A stretch of 64,000 bases of DNA from Actinorugispora endophytica (GTDB lineage: Bacteria; Actinomycetota; Actinomycetes; Streptosporangiales; Streptosporangiaceae): the NCBI RefSeq assembly GCF_004363075.1, contig NZ_SNYN01000001.1:473938-537937 (forward strand), read 5' to 3'. This document shows positions 53,266 through 62,793 of this stretch, piece by piece. The position numbers and the translations under genes are program-made. Under the pieces are notes generated by a model, which was not told the DNA's origin, searched no databases, and saw only the letters and a list, made by a program, of their open reading frames with translations. Each line of letters begins with the position of its first letter. The first letter of the stretch is position 1.

Positions 53266-54507
53266 ATGCGCATGACACGGACCGGGACACTCATCGCGCT
53301 GGGCGCCTGCGCGGCGGTCGTCGCCGGACCGCTCACCGTTCCGGCCGCGGCCGACGTGGCGGACCTGCGATACGACCAGTGGGGGCTGGAGACGGTCGGC
53401 GCCTCCCAGGTGTGGGAGACCACCCGGGGCGCGGGTGTCACGGTGGCCCTGCTGGACACCGGTGTGGACACCGAGCACCCCGACCTCGGCTCCGTCACCG
53501 CCGGCCCCGACCTCACCGGGCAGGACCTGGCGCCCGGCAGCGAGCACTACGGCGTGCACGGCACGATGATGGCCGGGATCGTCTCCGCGAGCGGACACGG
53601 CGTCGAACACAGCGGCGGGGTCATGGGGGTCGCCCCCGACGCGGACCTCCTGTCGGTCCGGGTGGCGCTCGACGAGGACGACCCCGAGCGGGGCGACTTC
53701 CCCGGCGGAGCGGGGTCCGGCAGCGCGCTGGCCGAGGGCATCCGGTACGCCGTGGACCAGGGCGCGCAGGTCGTCAGCGTCTCGCTCGCCGACGCCAACG
53801 CCGGTTCCGAGGGCCGCGAGGACGAGCAGCGGGCCATCGACAACGCGCTGGCCAACGGCGTGGTGGTGGTCGTCTCGGGTGGCGACGGCGGCGTGGACGG
53901 CGGGCCGGCCTATCCGGCCGCGTACGAAGGCGTGCTCGCGGTGGGGTCGGTGGGCGAGGACGGACTGGTGTCGGACTTCTCCAGCCGCCAGGACCACATC
54001 GCGCTGACCGCGCCGGGCGAGGAGATCATCGCCCCCGCTCCGAACAGCGAGTACCTGGCCGCCACTGGCAGCAGCGCCGCGGCGGCGTTCACCTCCGGCG
54101 TCGCCGCGCTGATCCGGTCGCGGTATCCGCAGTTGAACCCCGAGCAGGTCACCGAGGCGCTCCTCTCGGGCTCCGTGCTCCCCGAGGGCGCGGAAGGGCA
54201 GCCGGGCTACGGAGCCGGGGTGCTGAACGCGCCCCGGGCGATGGCGGCCGCCGACGTGATCGCCGCCGACGTGCCCGCCTTCGACCCCGAGATCGCGGAG
54301 GAGCTCGCCGACAGGCCGCTCGTCCCGACGTGGGCGCTGTGGGCGGGCGGCGCGGTGCTCGCCGTCGTGCTGGCCGTGGCGGGGGGCCTGCTGCTGCGCA
54401 GGCGCCTGTCCAACCCGTACGACCTGCCCCCGCGCGAGGCCCCGCCCGAGGGGCGGACGCGCCGCAGGAGGCAGCGCGGCGGCCGTCGGCGCAGGATCAC
54501 GCGCTGA
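53266..54507 (+). CDS. Mycosin-like S8 subtilisin-family serine protease, membrane-anchored
   Basis: 413 residues. Signal segment MRMTRTGTLIALGACAAVVAGPLTVPAAA, S8 domain and a C-terminal membrane anchor (LWAGGAVLAVVLAVAGGLLL) with an arginine-rich cytoplasmic tail, the design of type VII-associated mycosins. Triad: D64 in VALLDTGVD, H98 in YGVHGTMMAG, S270 in ATGSSAAAAFTSG (the usual GTS reads GSS). No esx, eccB-E or WXG100 gene is nearby, so it is either an orphan mycosin or a separate surface protease. It ends 11 bp inside the convergent serine hydrolase gene. Confidence 0.9.
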   Translation: MRMTRTGTLIALGACAAVVAGPLTVPAAADVADLRYDQWGLETVGASQVWETTRGAGVTVALLDTGVDTEHPDLGSVTAGPDLTGQDLAPGSEHYGVHGTMMAGIVSASGHGVEHSGGVMGVAPDADLLSVRVALDEDDPERGDFPGGAGSGSALAEGIRYAVDQGAQVVSVSLADANAGSEGREDEQRAIDNALANGVVVVVSGGDGGVDGGPAYPAAYEGVLAVGSVGEDGLVSDFSSRQDHIALTAPGEEIIAPAPNSEYLAATGSSAAAAFTSGVAALIRSRYPQLNPEQVTEALLSGSVLPEGAEGQPGYGAGVLNAPRAMAAADVIAADVPAFDPEIAEELADRPLVPTWALWAGGAVLAVVLAVAGGLLLRRRLSNPYDLPPREAPPEGRTRRRRQRGGRRRRITR

Positions 54508-55519
54508 AGGCCGCGCGAACCGTCGCCCGCAGGTCGAACAGCCCGGGGCGCCGCCGCCCGTAGTGCACGGCGTTGGTGAGCAGACCGACGTAGCGGCCGC
54601 TCCGCGGGTGCAGGTACAGGCTCGTCCCGGTGAAGCCGTTGTGGTAGACGAGGCCGTCGTCGGTGACCAGCCAGGCCAGCCCCCGGGAGTAGTGCTCGTG
54701 CACCACTTCGTGCGGCGTCCAGCTCTGCCTGACGAAGCTGGTGAACGGGTTCGCGCCGTGTTCCCCCATGTGCCGCGACAGCAGCTCCCGGGCGAACACG
54801 CCCAGGTCCGTGGCGGTGCTGAAGACGCCGGCGTGCCCGGCGACGCCGCCCATGAGTGCCGCGCTCTCGTCGTGTACGACTCCCCAGGTGGCCGCGGCGC
54901 CGGGGATCCGGCGCTCGGTGGGGGCGACCGAGGCCGTGCGCGGCAGCGGGCCGTACGTCGTCGCCGTCATCCCGGCCTCCCGCCACGCCTCGCCCGCCAG
55001 CCGGTCCAGGGGCCGCCCGTACAGGCGCTCCAGCAGCAGCCCCAGCAGGATGAAGCCGCGGTCGATGTAGCGGTACCCGGGCTCCTCCAGCTCCTCGGAG
55101 AGGATGGCCTCGGCCAGCGGCTGCTCGGTTCCGACGTAGCGTTCGAGCCAGGTCACCGGGTTCAGCCGGGACGTGTGCGTGAGGATCTGCCGGGTCGTCA
55201 CCGCGCCGCCCGGGTACGGCCCTCCCGGGTGGTAGCGGGCCATGGGGGCGTCCAGGTCCAGGAGCCCCTCCCCGACCGCCCGGCCGACCAGGATCCACGT
55301 GGCCATGATCTTGGTGAGGCTCGCCACGTCGTAGCGCACGTCGGGCGCGGTGACCGCCTCCCCGCACTCGGTTCCCACCCGTCCGACCGGGACGAACTCC
55401 CACATCGTTCCGGAACCGACCACCGCGACCCCGCCGGGCAGCCATTCGGCGTCGACCATCACCTTCAGGACACCGCGCAGCTCCGCGCCGGTCGCCGCCA
55501 CCCAGTCCCCGTCACGCAC
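54497..55519 (-). CDS. Serine hydrolase (beta-lactamase class C / esterase family)
   Basis: 340 residues. The S-x-x-K motif is in YDVASLTKIMATWILVG and marks the nucleophile serine; YRYIDRGFILLG is in the position of the Y-x-N motif with aspartate for asparagine; VYHNGFTGTSLYLHP supplies the H/K-T-G-like third motif. No signal peptide is visible, so it is probably a cytoplasmic esterase or peptidase and not a secreted beta-lactamase. It begins 34 bp from the left end of a 470 bp gene-free stretch. Confidence 0.88.
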   Translation of the reverse strand: MRDGDWVAATGAELRGVLKVMVDAEWLPGGVAVVGSGTMWEFVPVGRVGTECGEAVTAPDVRYDVASLTKIMATWILVGRAVGEGLLDLDAPMARYHPGGPYPGGAVTTRQILTHTSRLNPVTWLERYVGTEQPLAEAILSEELEEPGYRYIDRGFILLGLLLERLYGRPLDRLAGEAWREAGMTATTYGPLPRTASVAPTERRIPGAAATWGVVHDESAALMGGVAGHAGVFSTATDLGVFARELLSRHMGEHGANPFTSFVRQSWTPHEVVHEHYSRGLAWLVTDDGLVYHNGFTGTSLYLHPRSGRYVGLLTNAVHYGRRRPGLFDLRATVRAAFSA

Positions 55520-55992
55520 ACTCTCTCCTCGCCTTGCCTGTCCCCACCCCCCGGATACCCGAACCGGAACCGGATCTCACCCGGGCGGAATACGGACGGA
55601 ACTTTTCAGCCGGGTAAAAACCGGGCCTCGGCGGCCCGGATCACGGTGACAAGGGACGCCTCCGACCACTTCACCACGGAGGCACCCCTTCAGGCCGAAA
55701 CGGCAGGGACCGACACACCGCGCGCCCCGGACGAAAACCGGTTCCGCGTGAACCCGTCGGGCCGCGGGCCCGAACCGGTCCGCTGGCCACCGATCGCGTG
55801 GAGGGCCCGGCCCCGTCAGCCACGACGAGCAGCGGAAGGAAGCGTGGCTTCGGAGGAACACCGTCCGGCCCGGTACGACTTCTGGAAGGCTCGGTACCGG
55901 GCTTCGCGCAGGGCCTGCGGGAACCGCCGGGGACAAGGCCGGGGCCCGGCCAGACCGGGCATCGGACGACGGGAGTGGGGAGTGCCCTCGAA
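55520..55992. other. 473 bp intergenic region
   Basis: Between the divergent serine hydrolase and MazG-like genes. It contains short GC palindromes (ccgggtaaaaaccggg; cgggcctcggcggcccg) but no frame with convincing composition, no tRNA and no repeat found elsewhere in the window. Confidence 0.5.
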
Positions 55993-56337
55993 GTGGACAT
56001 CGAACAGCTGTCGGCCGCGGTCGAAGAGGTCTCGAAGGGCTACGCCGCCAGGTTCGACATCGAGCGGAGTGCCGACTGGTTCGTCCTGAAGCTGCACGAG
56101 GAGCTCGGCGAACTGACCCAGTGCCACCTCATGGCCACGGGCCGGGCCCGCCCCAAGGGCCGGTCGGCCGAGGAGATCCGGGACGACCTCCACGCGGAGA
56201 TGGCCGACGTCCTCAGCCACGTCCTGCTCCTCGCCCGCTTCCACGGGGTGGACCTGGAGGCGGCGGTGACGAGGAAGTGGCTGTCCCGCGACTCCCGGAC
56301 GGCCGCCCCCTCCCCCGCCCCCGGCTCTCCCGGGTGA
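55993..56337 (+). CDS. MazG-like nucleotide pyrophosphohydrolase-family protein
   Basis: 114 residues. All-alpha NTP pyrophosphatase fold: DWFVLKLHEELGELTQCHLMATGR contains the E-x-x-E-like metal motif and RDDLHAEMADVLSHVLLLARFHGVDLEAAV the second E-x-x-D motif. It hydrolyses NTPs or dNTPs to monophosphates in known members. The GTG at 55993 is chosen because GGGGAG lies about 10 bp upstream; GTG at 55975 is the alternative. A strong terminator follows at once. Confidence 0.82.
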   Translation: MDIEQLSAAVEEVSKGYAARFDIERSADWFVLKLHEELGELTQCHLMATGRARPKGRSAEEIRDDLHAEMADVLSHVLLLARFHGVDLEAAVTRKWLSRDSRTAAPSPAPGSPG

Positions 56338-56344
56338 GACCGCG

Positions 56345-56390
56345 GACGGGAACGGCCCGTCCGGACGAATCCGGACGGGCCGTTCCCGTC
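56345..56390. terminator. 21 bp terminator hairpin between the MazG-like gene and tRNA-Thr
   Basis: Perfect 21 bp stem (56345-56365 with 56370-56390, contains AACGGCCCGTCCGGA) and CGAA loop. It lies between the plus-strand MazG-like gene and the minus-strand tRNA and probably serves both. Confidence 0.85.
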
Positions 56391-56423
56391 AAGCCTGCCA
56401 AGTGCCGCTTCTTCGGTTGTGAG

Positions 56424-56496
56424 AGCCGGCGAGGGGACTTGAACCCCTAACCTGCCGCTTACAAGGCGGCTGCTCTGCCAATTGAGCCACGCCGGC
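56424..56496 (-). tRNA. trnT: tRNA-Thr (anticodon TGT)
   Basis: Cloverleaf on the minus strand: acceptor GCCGGCG / CGCCGGC, D-arm with GGCTCAATTGGCAGAGC, anticodon stem GCCGC / GCGGC with loop CTTGTAA (anticodon TGT, reading ACA and ACG codons), T-arm AGGGGTTCAAGTCCCCT. The 3' CCA is not encoded. It lies 41 bp upstream of the rlmB stop on the same strand. Confidence 0.95.
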
Positions 56497-56537
56497 CGGT
56501 GTCGAGACACCCACGGGGAATGGTACCGGTTCCGGAG

Positions 56538-57494
56538 TCAGTCCGCTGACGAGCGGCGGCGGGCGACCTCGTAGAGGGAGACCCCGGCGGCCACGGAGGC
56601 GTTCAGGGACTCCGCTCCACTGATCGGGATACCGGCCACGGCGTCGCAGGACTCGCGCACCAGGCGGGACAGGCCCTTGCCCTCGGAGCCGACCACGACC
56701 ACCAGCGGACCGGTCGTCAGTTCGAGGCGGTCGATGCTGGTGTCGCCGTCCGCGTCGAGGCCGACCACGAAGAGGCCCGCCTCCTTGTACAGCTCCAGGG
56801 CGCGGGTCAGGTTGACGGCCTGGGCGACGGGCAGGCGCGCGAGGGTGCCGGCCGAGGTCTTCCAGGCGGCCATGGTGACTCCGGCCGCGCGGCGCTCGGG
56901 GATGAGCAGGCCGTTCGCCCCGAAGGCCGCGGCCGAACGCGCGATGGCGCCCAGGTTGTGCGGGTCCGTGACCCCGTCCAGGGCGATGATCAGCGGAACC
57001 GTCTCGCCCGCCAGGGCCGCGTCGAGCAGGCCCTCGGCGTCCCAGTAACGGTAGGGGCGCACCTGCAGGGCGATGCCCTGGTGGACCGCGCCCGGCAGAC
57101 CGTTGCTGTCGCAGCGGCGGTCCAGCTCGGAGCGGTTGATCTCCAGGATCTCGATGCCCTTGGCCCCGGCGAGCTTGGTGGCCTCGGTGATCCGGTCGTC
57201 GGGGTCGAGGCTGTTGGACAGGAACAGCTTCGCGGCGGGCATGCCCGCGCGCAGCGCCTCCAGGACCGGGTTGCGGCCGATCAGCAGCTCGGCGCCACCC
57301 CCCTTGGTCTGCGCGACGGGGTGCGCCGGCCCGCTCGGCCTGCCCTGGGCGCGCTTGGCCGCGGCAGAGCGCTGCTTGCCGCTGTACCAGTGCCGCTCCT
57401 CAGCGGGGAGCGTTCCCTTCTTTCCCTCCAGCGAGCGGCGGCCCTTGCCTCCGCTTCCCTTGGTCGGACCCTTCTTCGTTCTCTTCGACGGCAT
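56538..57494 (-). CDS. rlmB: 23S rRNA (guanosine-2'-O)-methyltransferase RlmB (SpoU/TrmH family)
   Basis: 318 residues. A basic N-terminal extension of about 70 residues precedes the ribosomal substrate-binding and SPOUT domains. Motif 1 is DGVTDPHNLGAIARSAAAFGANGLLIP, motif 2 LVVVVGSEGKGLSRLVRESCD, motif 3 IPISGAESLNASVAAGVSLYEVARRR; together they form the knot that binds SAM. It starts at the ATG at 57494 (MPSKRTKKGPTKGSG). The order cysS then rlmB is common in actinobacteria. Confidence 0.95.
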   Translation of the reverse strand: MPSKRTKKGPTKGSGGKGRRSLEGKKGTLPAEERHWYSGKQRSAAAKRAQGRPSGPAHPVAQTKGGGAELLIGRNPVLEALRAGMPAAKLFLSNSLDPDDRITEATKLAGAKGIEILEINRSELDRRCDSNGLPGAVHQGIALQVRPYRYWDAEGLLDAALAGETVPLIIALDGVTDPHNLGAIARSAAAFGANGLLIPERRAAGVTMAAWKTSAGTLARLPVAQAVNLTRALELYKEAGLFVVGLDADGDTSIDRLELTTGPLVVVVGSEGKGLSRLVRESCDAVAGIPISGAESLNASVAAGVSLYEVARRRSSAD

Positions 57495-57577
57495 GGTGCC
57501 CGTCCTCTCTCCGCCTTCTCGGCGGGCATGGTGAAGGCCACGGCCGCGACGGCCGTGGCCTGGGACGCGTCCCGGAA

Positions 57578-58978
<1,401 letters not shown>

Positions 58979-59316
58979 GTTGTCAAGGGTAGCCGTTTCC
59001 ACGTGTACAACGCGGTTTTTCCGGGTGACGGTTCGACCTCCCGCGAAACCGCCCGGCAGCTGGGAGGGGGCCGGCGGCGCTCGCGCTCCGGCCCCCGAAG
59101 CGGTCCGCACGTAATTCCCCGGAATGCCGCGGCCGAAGTCGCGACACGCCGGATCGGCACCGCGCCGGAACACCACCGCGAGGACGCGGGCGAACAGCCC
59201 CAACTGCGGGAACGGGAAATCGACCGTGATTATGCCCCGGACCACCGCCCGCCACTTCCAGCGGGTTTCGGGCGGAAGCCTCGTGCGAGCGGCCATTACG
59301 GACTAGCCTGCGCACA
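58979..59316. other. 338 bp divergent gap between cysS and the membrane protein gene
   Basis: Contains the promoters for two divergent genes. A 60-codon plus-strand frame (59124-59306) has composition like the surrounding shadows and no start context. Nothing else was seen. Confidence 0.4.
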
Positions 59317-60642
59317 ATGGCAGCCAATTCCTCCCGAAAAGCCCAGGCCCCCCGCAGCGCGCCGCAGCCGCCCGGCACGGGGGGACCACGCACGGGCGTC
59401 ATCATGACGGCGGTACTCGGCGTCGCGACGATCGCGGCCTGCGCCATCCTGCTGTCCTACAACGGGATCTACCAGATCGCCGTCCGGGGCGGCATCGACG
59501 AGCGGCTGGCCCACCTGTACCCGGCCCTGTTCACCCTGCTGCTGGTGATGGCCTTCTGGACCACCTACCTGCTGCGCGACGCCCAGCGGCGGCGCCGCCT
59601 CTGGGTGGACGCCCTCGTACTGACGCTGATCCTGCTGGCGGCCGCCGCCAGCGCCATGAACTCGCTCCGCTACGAGCTCCTGGACTGGGCCGCCGCGGTC
59701 GTCGTAGCCGTCGCGCCCTGGATCGCGCTGCTGATCGCCTTCCGGCTCCTGCTGTGGATCACGCTGCAACTGCGCGGCGAGCGCTCCCGGCCGCGCCGGG
59801 GCCGGGCGGGCACGCGCACCGGCGACACCCCGGCCGGGCACGGCTCCGACGACGCCGACCGGTCCGGGTCCGAACGGACGGCGGCGACGAGCCGCCCCGC
59901 CTCGGCCGCTCCGGTGCCGCGCTTCGCCGACGAGCACGCCGACCGCGATCCGGGGCCCGCCTCCGGGCCGGCTCCGAGGCCCGCCCCGGATCCGGTTCCC
60001 GCTCCGGTTCCGGCCGCGGACCCCGCCGTGGAGGAACCCATCCGGCCGTTCGGATCTCCCGCGGCCGAGACCGTACCCGAGTCCTTCGTGGACTCGGTCC
60101 CGCTCCGGGCCGAGGAACTGTCCGCCCCCGACAACTGGACGGTCGAACCGCGGCCGGTCGCCCCCGAACCGCCCCCGGTCCCCGCAGAGGTCGCGGATGT
60201 CACGGATGTCACGGATGTCACGGATGTCGCGGATGTTCCCGGGAACGACGAGGAACTGCCCAGGCGCCCCCGCACGGGAGAGGAGAGCGCGATCAGGAAG
60301 GCGGCCGCCTCCCCCGAACCGGTGCCGCTGCCCTCCCTCCGGACCCCGGACCCGAGCGACAGCGACAGCGACAGCGACAGCGACCCGATGGCGCCGGACG
60401 ACGGCTTCGACGCGGACGAGCCACTGGACGACCCCACGAGCGATGAGGCGCACGAGCCCGTCGGGGAGTCTCCGGAACCCGCCGTGTGGTTCCCTCCGGA
60501 CCCCGAACCGGAGCCCCGTCGCCAACCCCTTCCGCAGCTGCGCAAGCGGCCCATGGTCCTCCGGCCGCGCAAGACCGGCAGCCTTCCGCAGGAACCCCCG
60601 TCCGGGCGGGTGCGCAGCGCACCGACCCCGCCGAGGGACTGA
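59317..60642 (+). CDS. Four-helix membrane protein with long disordered acidic tail
   Basis: 441 residues. Four membrane helices in the first 155 residues (VIMTAVLGVATIAACAILLSY, YPALFTLLLVMAFWTTYLL, LWVDALVLTLILLAAAASAM, AVVVAVAPWIALLIAFRLLLWI), a DUF2637-like layout. The rest is a hydrophilic Pro/Asp/Glu-rich tail with two microrepeats: five tandem 9-base units around 60193-60237 encoding VADVTDVTDVTDVADV, and SD dipeptides from 6-base AGCGAC units around 60355-60385. Such membrane proteins with cytoplasmic tails occur near SpdB-type genes in actinomycetes; function unknown. Its 3' end faces ispF across a 37 bp hairpin. Confidence 0.75.
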   Translation: MAANSSRKAQAPRSAPQPPGTGGPRTGVIMTAVLGVATIAACAILLSYNGIYQIAVRGGIDERLAHLYPALFTLLLVMAFWTTYLLRDAQRRRRLWVDALVLTLILLAAAASAMNSLRYELLDWAAAVVVAVAPWIALLIAFRLLLWITLQLRGERSRPRRGRAGTRTGDTPAGHGSDDADRSGSERTAATSRPASAAPVPRFADEHADRDPGPASGPAPRPAPDPVPAPVPAADPAVEEPIRPFGSPAAETVPESFVDSVPLRAEELSAPDNWTVEPRPVAPEPPPVPAEVADVTDVTDVTDVADVPGNDEELPRRPRTGEESAIRKAAASPEPVPLPSLRTPDPSDSDSDSDSDPMAPDDGFDADEPLDDPTSDEAHEPVGESPEPAVWFPPDPEPEPRRQPLPQLRKRPMVLRPRKTGSLPQEPPSGRVRSAPTPPRD

Positions 60643-60655
60643 CCGGTCCGCACGC

Positions 60656-60740
60656 CGGGTGCGCCGCTGACCGACGACGAGGAAGGGCCCCGCTCAGTCT
60701 GAACGGGGCCCTTCCTCGTCGTCGGTCAGCGGCGCACCCG
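60656..60740. terminator. 37 bp perfect hairpin overlapping the ispF 3' end
   Basis: 60656-60692 is the exact complement of 60704-60740; loop of 11 bases (ctcagtctgaa). The right arm includes the ispF stop codon and its last four codons, so part of the coding sequence has an inverted copy beyond the stop. It lies between convergent genes and should terminate both. Confidence 0.88.
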
Positions 60741-61199
60741 GACGCACAGGGCCGTGGCGACCGCCGCTATGCCCTCTCCGCGACCGGTGAGCCCCAGACC
60801 GTCGGTCGTGGTCGCCGAGCACGACACCGGCGCCCCGATCGCCTCCGAGAGGGTCTTCTCGGCTTCGAGGCGGCGCGGGGCGAACTTCGGCCGGTTGCTG
60901 ATGATCTGGACCGCGACGTTGCCGATCTCGTACCCGGCCTCCCGTACCCGCCGGGCGGTCTCGGACAGCAGTGCCACCCCGGAGGCCCCGTGCCAGGCGG
61001 GGTCCGAGGTGCCGAAGTGCGCACCGAGATCCCCCAGGGCACAGGCCGAGAAGAGAGCGTCGCAGGCCGCGTGGGCGGCCACGTCACCGTCGGAGTGTCC
61101 GCTGACCCCGTCCTCGCCCGGCCATTCGAGTCCGGCGAGGAAAAGGGTGCGTCCCGACGCGAACGGGTGGACGTCTGTTCCGACGCCCACCCTCGGCAT
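60726..61199 (-). CDS. ispF: 2-C-methyl-D-erythritol 2,4-cyclodiphosphate synthase
   Basis: 157 residues. MEP-pathway enzyme for isoprenoid precursors. [60 protein letters not shown] holds the zinc ligands (D-x-H and the later H) and the SGHSDGD signature. [24 protein letters not shown] completes the cytidine-binding site. The ATG at 61199 is chosen; a TTG at 61211 adds four residues. It starts 28 bp after the carD stop and is probably cotranscribed with carD; ispD is not next to it. Confidence 0.95.
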   Translation of the reverse strand: MPRVGVGTDVHPFASGRTLFLAGLEWPGEDGVSGHSDGDVAAHAACDALFSACALGDLGAHFGTSDPAWHGASGVALLSETARRVREAGYEIGNVAVQIISNRPKFAPRRLEAEKTLSEAIGAPVSCSATTTDGLGLTGRGEGIAAVATALCVRVRR

Positions 61200-61226
61200 A
61201 TCGCGAATCAATGCGTTATTTCTCAG

Positions 61227-61709
61227 CTAACTCGTGAGGACCTCGTCGAGAAGGGCCTCTGCCTTGTCCTCGTTGGTCTTTTCGGCGAGGGCGAGTTCAC
61301 TCACCAGAATCTGCCGGGCCTTGGCGAGCATTCGCTTTTCGCCGGCGGAAAGACCGCGCTCCTTGTCGCGCCGCCAGAGGTCCCGGACGACCTCGGCGAC
61401 CTTGTTGACGTCACCGGAGGCGAGCTTCTCGAGGTTCGCCTTGTAACGCCGCGACCAGTTGGTCGGCTCCTCGGTGTGCGGTGCGCGAAGCACCTCGAAG
61501 ACCTTGTCCAGGCCTTCCTGACCCACTACGTCGCGAACGCCGACGTCCTCGGCGTTGTCCGCCGGCACTCGTACCGTAAGATCGCCCTTGTCGACCTTGA
61601 GGACGAGGTAAATCTTGTCCTCGCCCTTAATGGTCCGTGTTTCGATAGCCTCAATGCGAGCAGCCCCATGATGGGGGTAGACAACAGTGTCGCCGACCTT
61701 GAAAGTCAT
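61227..61709 (-). CDS. carD: CarD-family RNA polymerase-binding regulator
   Basis: 160 residues. Binds the RNA polymerase beta subunit and stabilises open complexes. The N-terminal RID domain is [39 protein letters not shown]; the C-terminal DNA-binding helices include [60 protein letters not shown] with the conserved tryptophan near the upstream fork. The gene order carD-ispF is conserved in actinobacteria. Confidence 0.96.
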   Translation of the reverse strand: MTFKVGDTVVYPHHGAARIEAIETRTIKGEDKIYLVLKVDKGDLTVRVPADNAEDVGVRDVVGQEGLDKVFEVLRAPHTEEPTNWSRRYKANLEKLASGDVNKVAEVVRDLWRRDKERGLSAGEKRMLAKARQILVSELALAEKTNEDKAEALLDEVLTS

Positions 61710-62007
61710 GTGACAAGTACCCCTTCCGCTACCACAAGGGTACCACGTATCTACGACTTAACGTACCTATTGGATTTGTGAACGCGCAGGTCAAAGCCAT
61801 AATTGCAGGCTTGACAAAGCCAACCCGGGGTGCTTGTCGGACCTCTGAGAAAGCTTGTGGGACACGTCCGGGGCCGCTTCTCCTGGCCACACCGGGAATC
61901 CCTCCATTCTACCCGGGATACCGGCGTTCGGCCATGGTCGCGCGCGTGACGCGGGGCCGTGGCGTACGCCACGGCCCCGCTGGTGCCGATTCCGGTCCCC
62001 GCCCGGA
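61710..62007. other. carD promoter region and phoU downstream region
   Basis: 298 bp. On the minus strand TTGACC (near 61790) and TAGGTA (near 61766) at about 18 bp spacing could form the carD promoter, within an unusually AT-rich block (61740-61815). The remaining part up to the phoU stop has no supported gene. Confidence 0.35.
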
Positions 62008-62670
62008 TCAGGCGTCCGTGTCGATGTCCTTGGGCCTCTCCCCGGTCACCATGTAGACGAGGTGGTCGGCCACGTGCACGGCGTGGTCGCCGAAGCGCTC
62101 GTAGAAGCGGCCCGCCAGGGTGACGTCCATCGTGGCCTCCACCCCGTGCTCCCACCCCTGCCGAAGGATGCGCTCGAGCAGCTTGCGGCGGAGCCGGTCC
62201 ATCCGGTCGTCGTCGGCGTCGAGTTCCAGCGCGGTCTCGGCGTCCCTGTTGAAGACGACGTCACCGGCCTTGATCACCAGCAGTTCGGCCTGGTGGCCCA
62301 TCTCCAGGACGATGGAGCGCAGCTCCTTGGGAATGGCCGAGTCGGGGTGCCGACGGCGCGCGATCTTGGCGATGTGCACCGCGTGGTCGCCCATCCGCTC
62401 CAGGTCACCCGACATGTGCAGCGAGGTGATGATGGTGCGCAGGTCCTGTGCGACGGGCTGCTGGCGCGCCATCAGGTCGAAGGCGCTGTTGTCGATCTCC
62501 TCGTTGAGCCGGTTGATCTCCGCGTCTCCGGAGATGACCTCCTGGGCGGCCGAGAGGTCGGCGTCCAGCAGCGCGGTGGTGGCGCGTGCGATCGCGTGGC
62601 GGGCCAGCCTGGTCATCTCGACCAGCCGTTCGGTGAGGGCGTCAAGGTCCTCGTGGTAAGTGTCGCGCAT
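62008..62670 (-). CDS. phoU: Phosphate-signalling regulator PhoU
   Basis: 220 residues. Two three-helix repeats, each with the metal-binding E/D-x-x-x-D motif: LHMSGDLERMGDHAVHIAKIAR in the first and LAGRFYERFGDHAVHVADHLVYMVTGERP in the second. It couples the Pst transporter to the sensor kinase in phosphate signalling. It starts divergently from senX3 (123 bp between them), the usual arrangement in actinobacteria. The ATG follows ATTGAGGCC. Confidence 0.96.
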   Translation of the reverse strand: MRDTYHEDLDALTERLVEMTRLARHAIARATTALLDADLSAAQEVISGDAEINRLNEEIDNSAFDLMARQQPVAQDLRTIITSLHMSGDLERMGDHAVHIAKIARRRHPDSAIPKELRSIVLEMGHQAELLVIKAGDVVFNRDAETALELDADDDRMDRLRRKLLERILRQGWEHGVEATMDVTLAGRFYERFGDHAVHVADHLVYMVTGERPKDIDTDA

Positions 62671-62793
62671 GGCCTCAATCGTCCCAGGTGGTAACTGAAT
62701 CACCGCGGAAGCGATGATGAATTCTCGGGGAACCTCGGTTGTAACACATGGCCAATCGGGTAAAGCGGCGTTCTGCCCGCTTACGATCGGATT

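Noticed and set aside
60193-60237. CRISPR-like short tandem repeats
   Set aside because: 9-base units without spacers, in frame inside a coding region; a microsatellite, not a CRISPR array.
62671-62793. PHO-box direct repeats between phoU and senX3
   Set aside because: Sequences like GTTACAACC and GGTTCCCCG on the minus strand resemble the actinobacterial PHO box only loosely and lack clear 11 bp periodicity.
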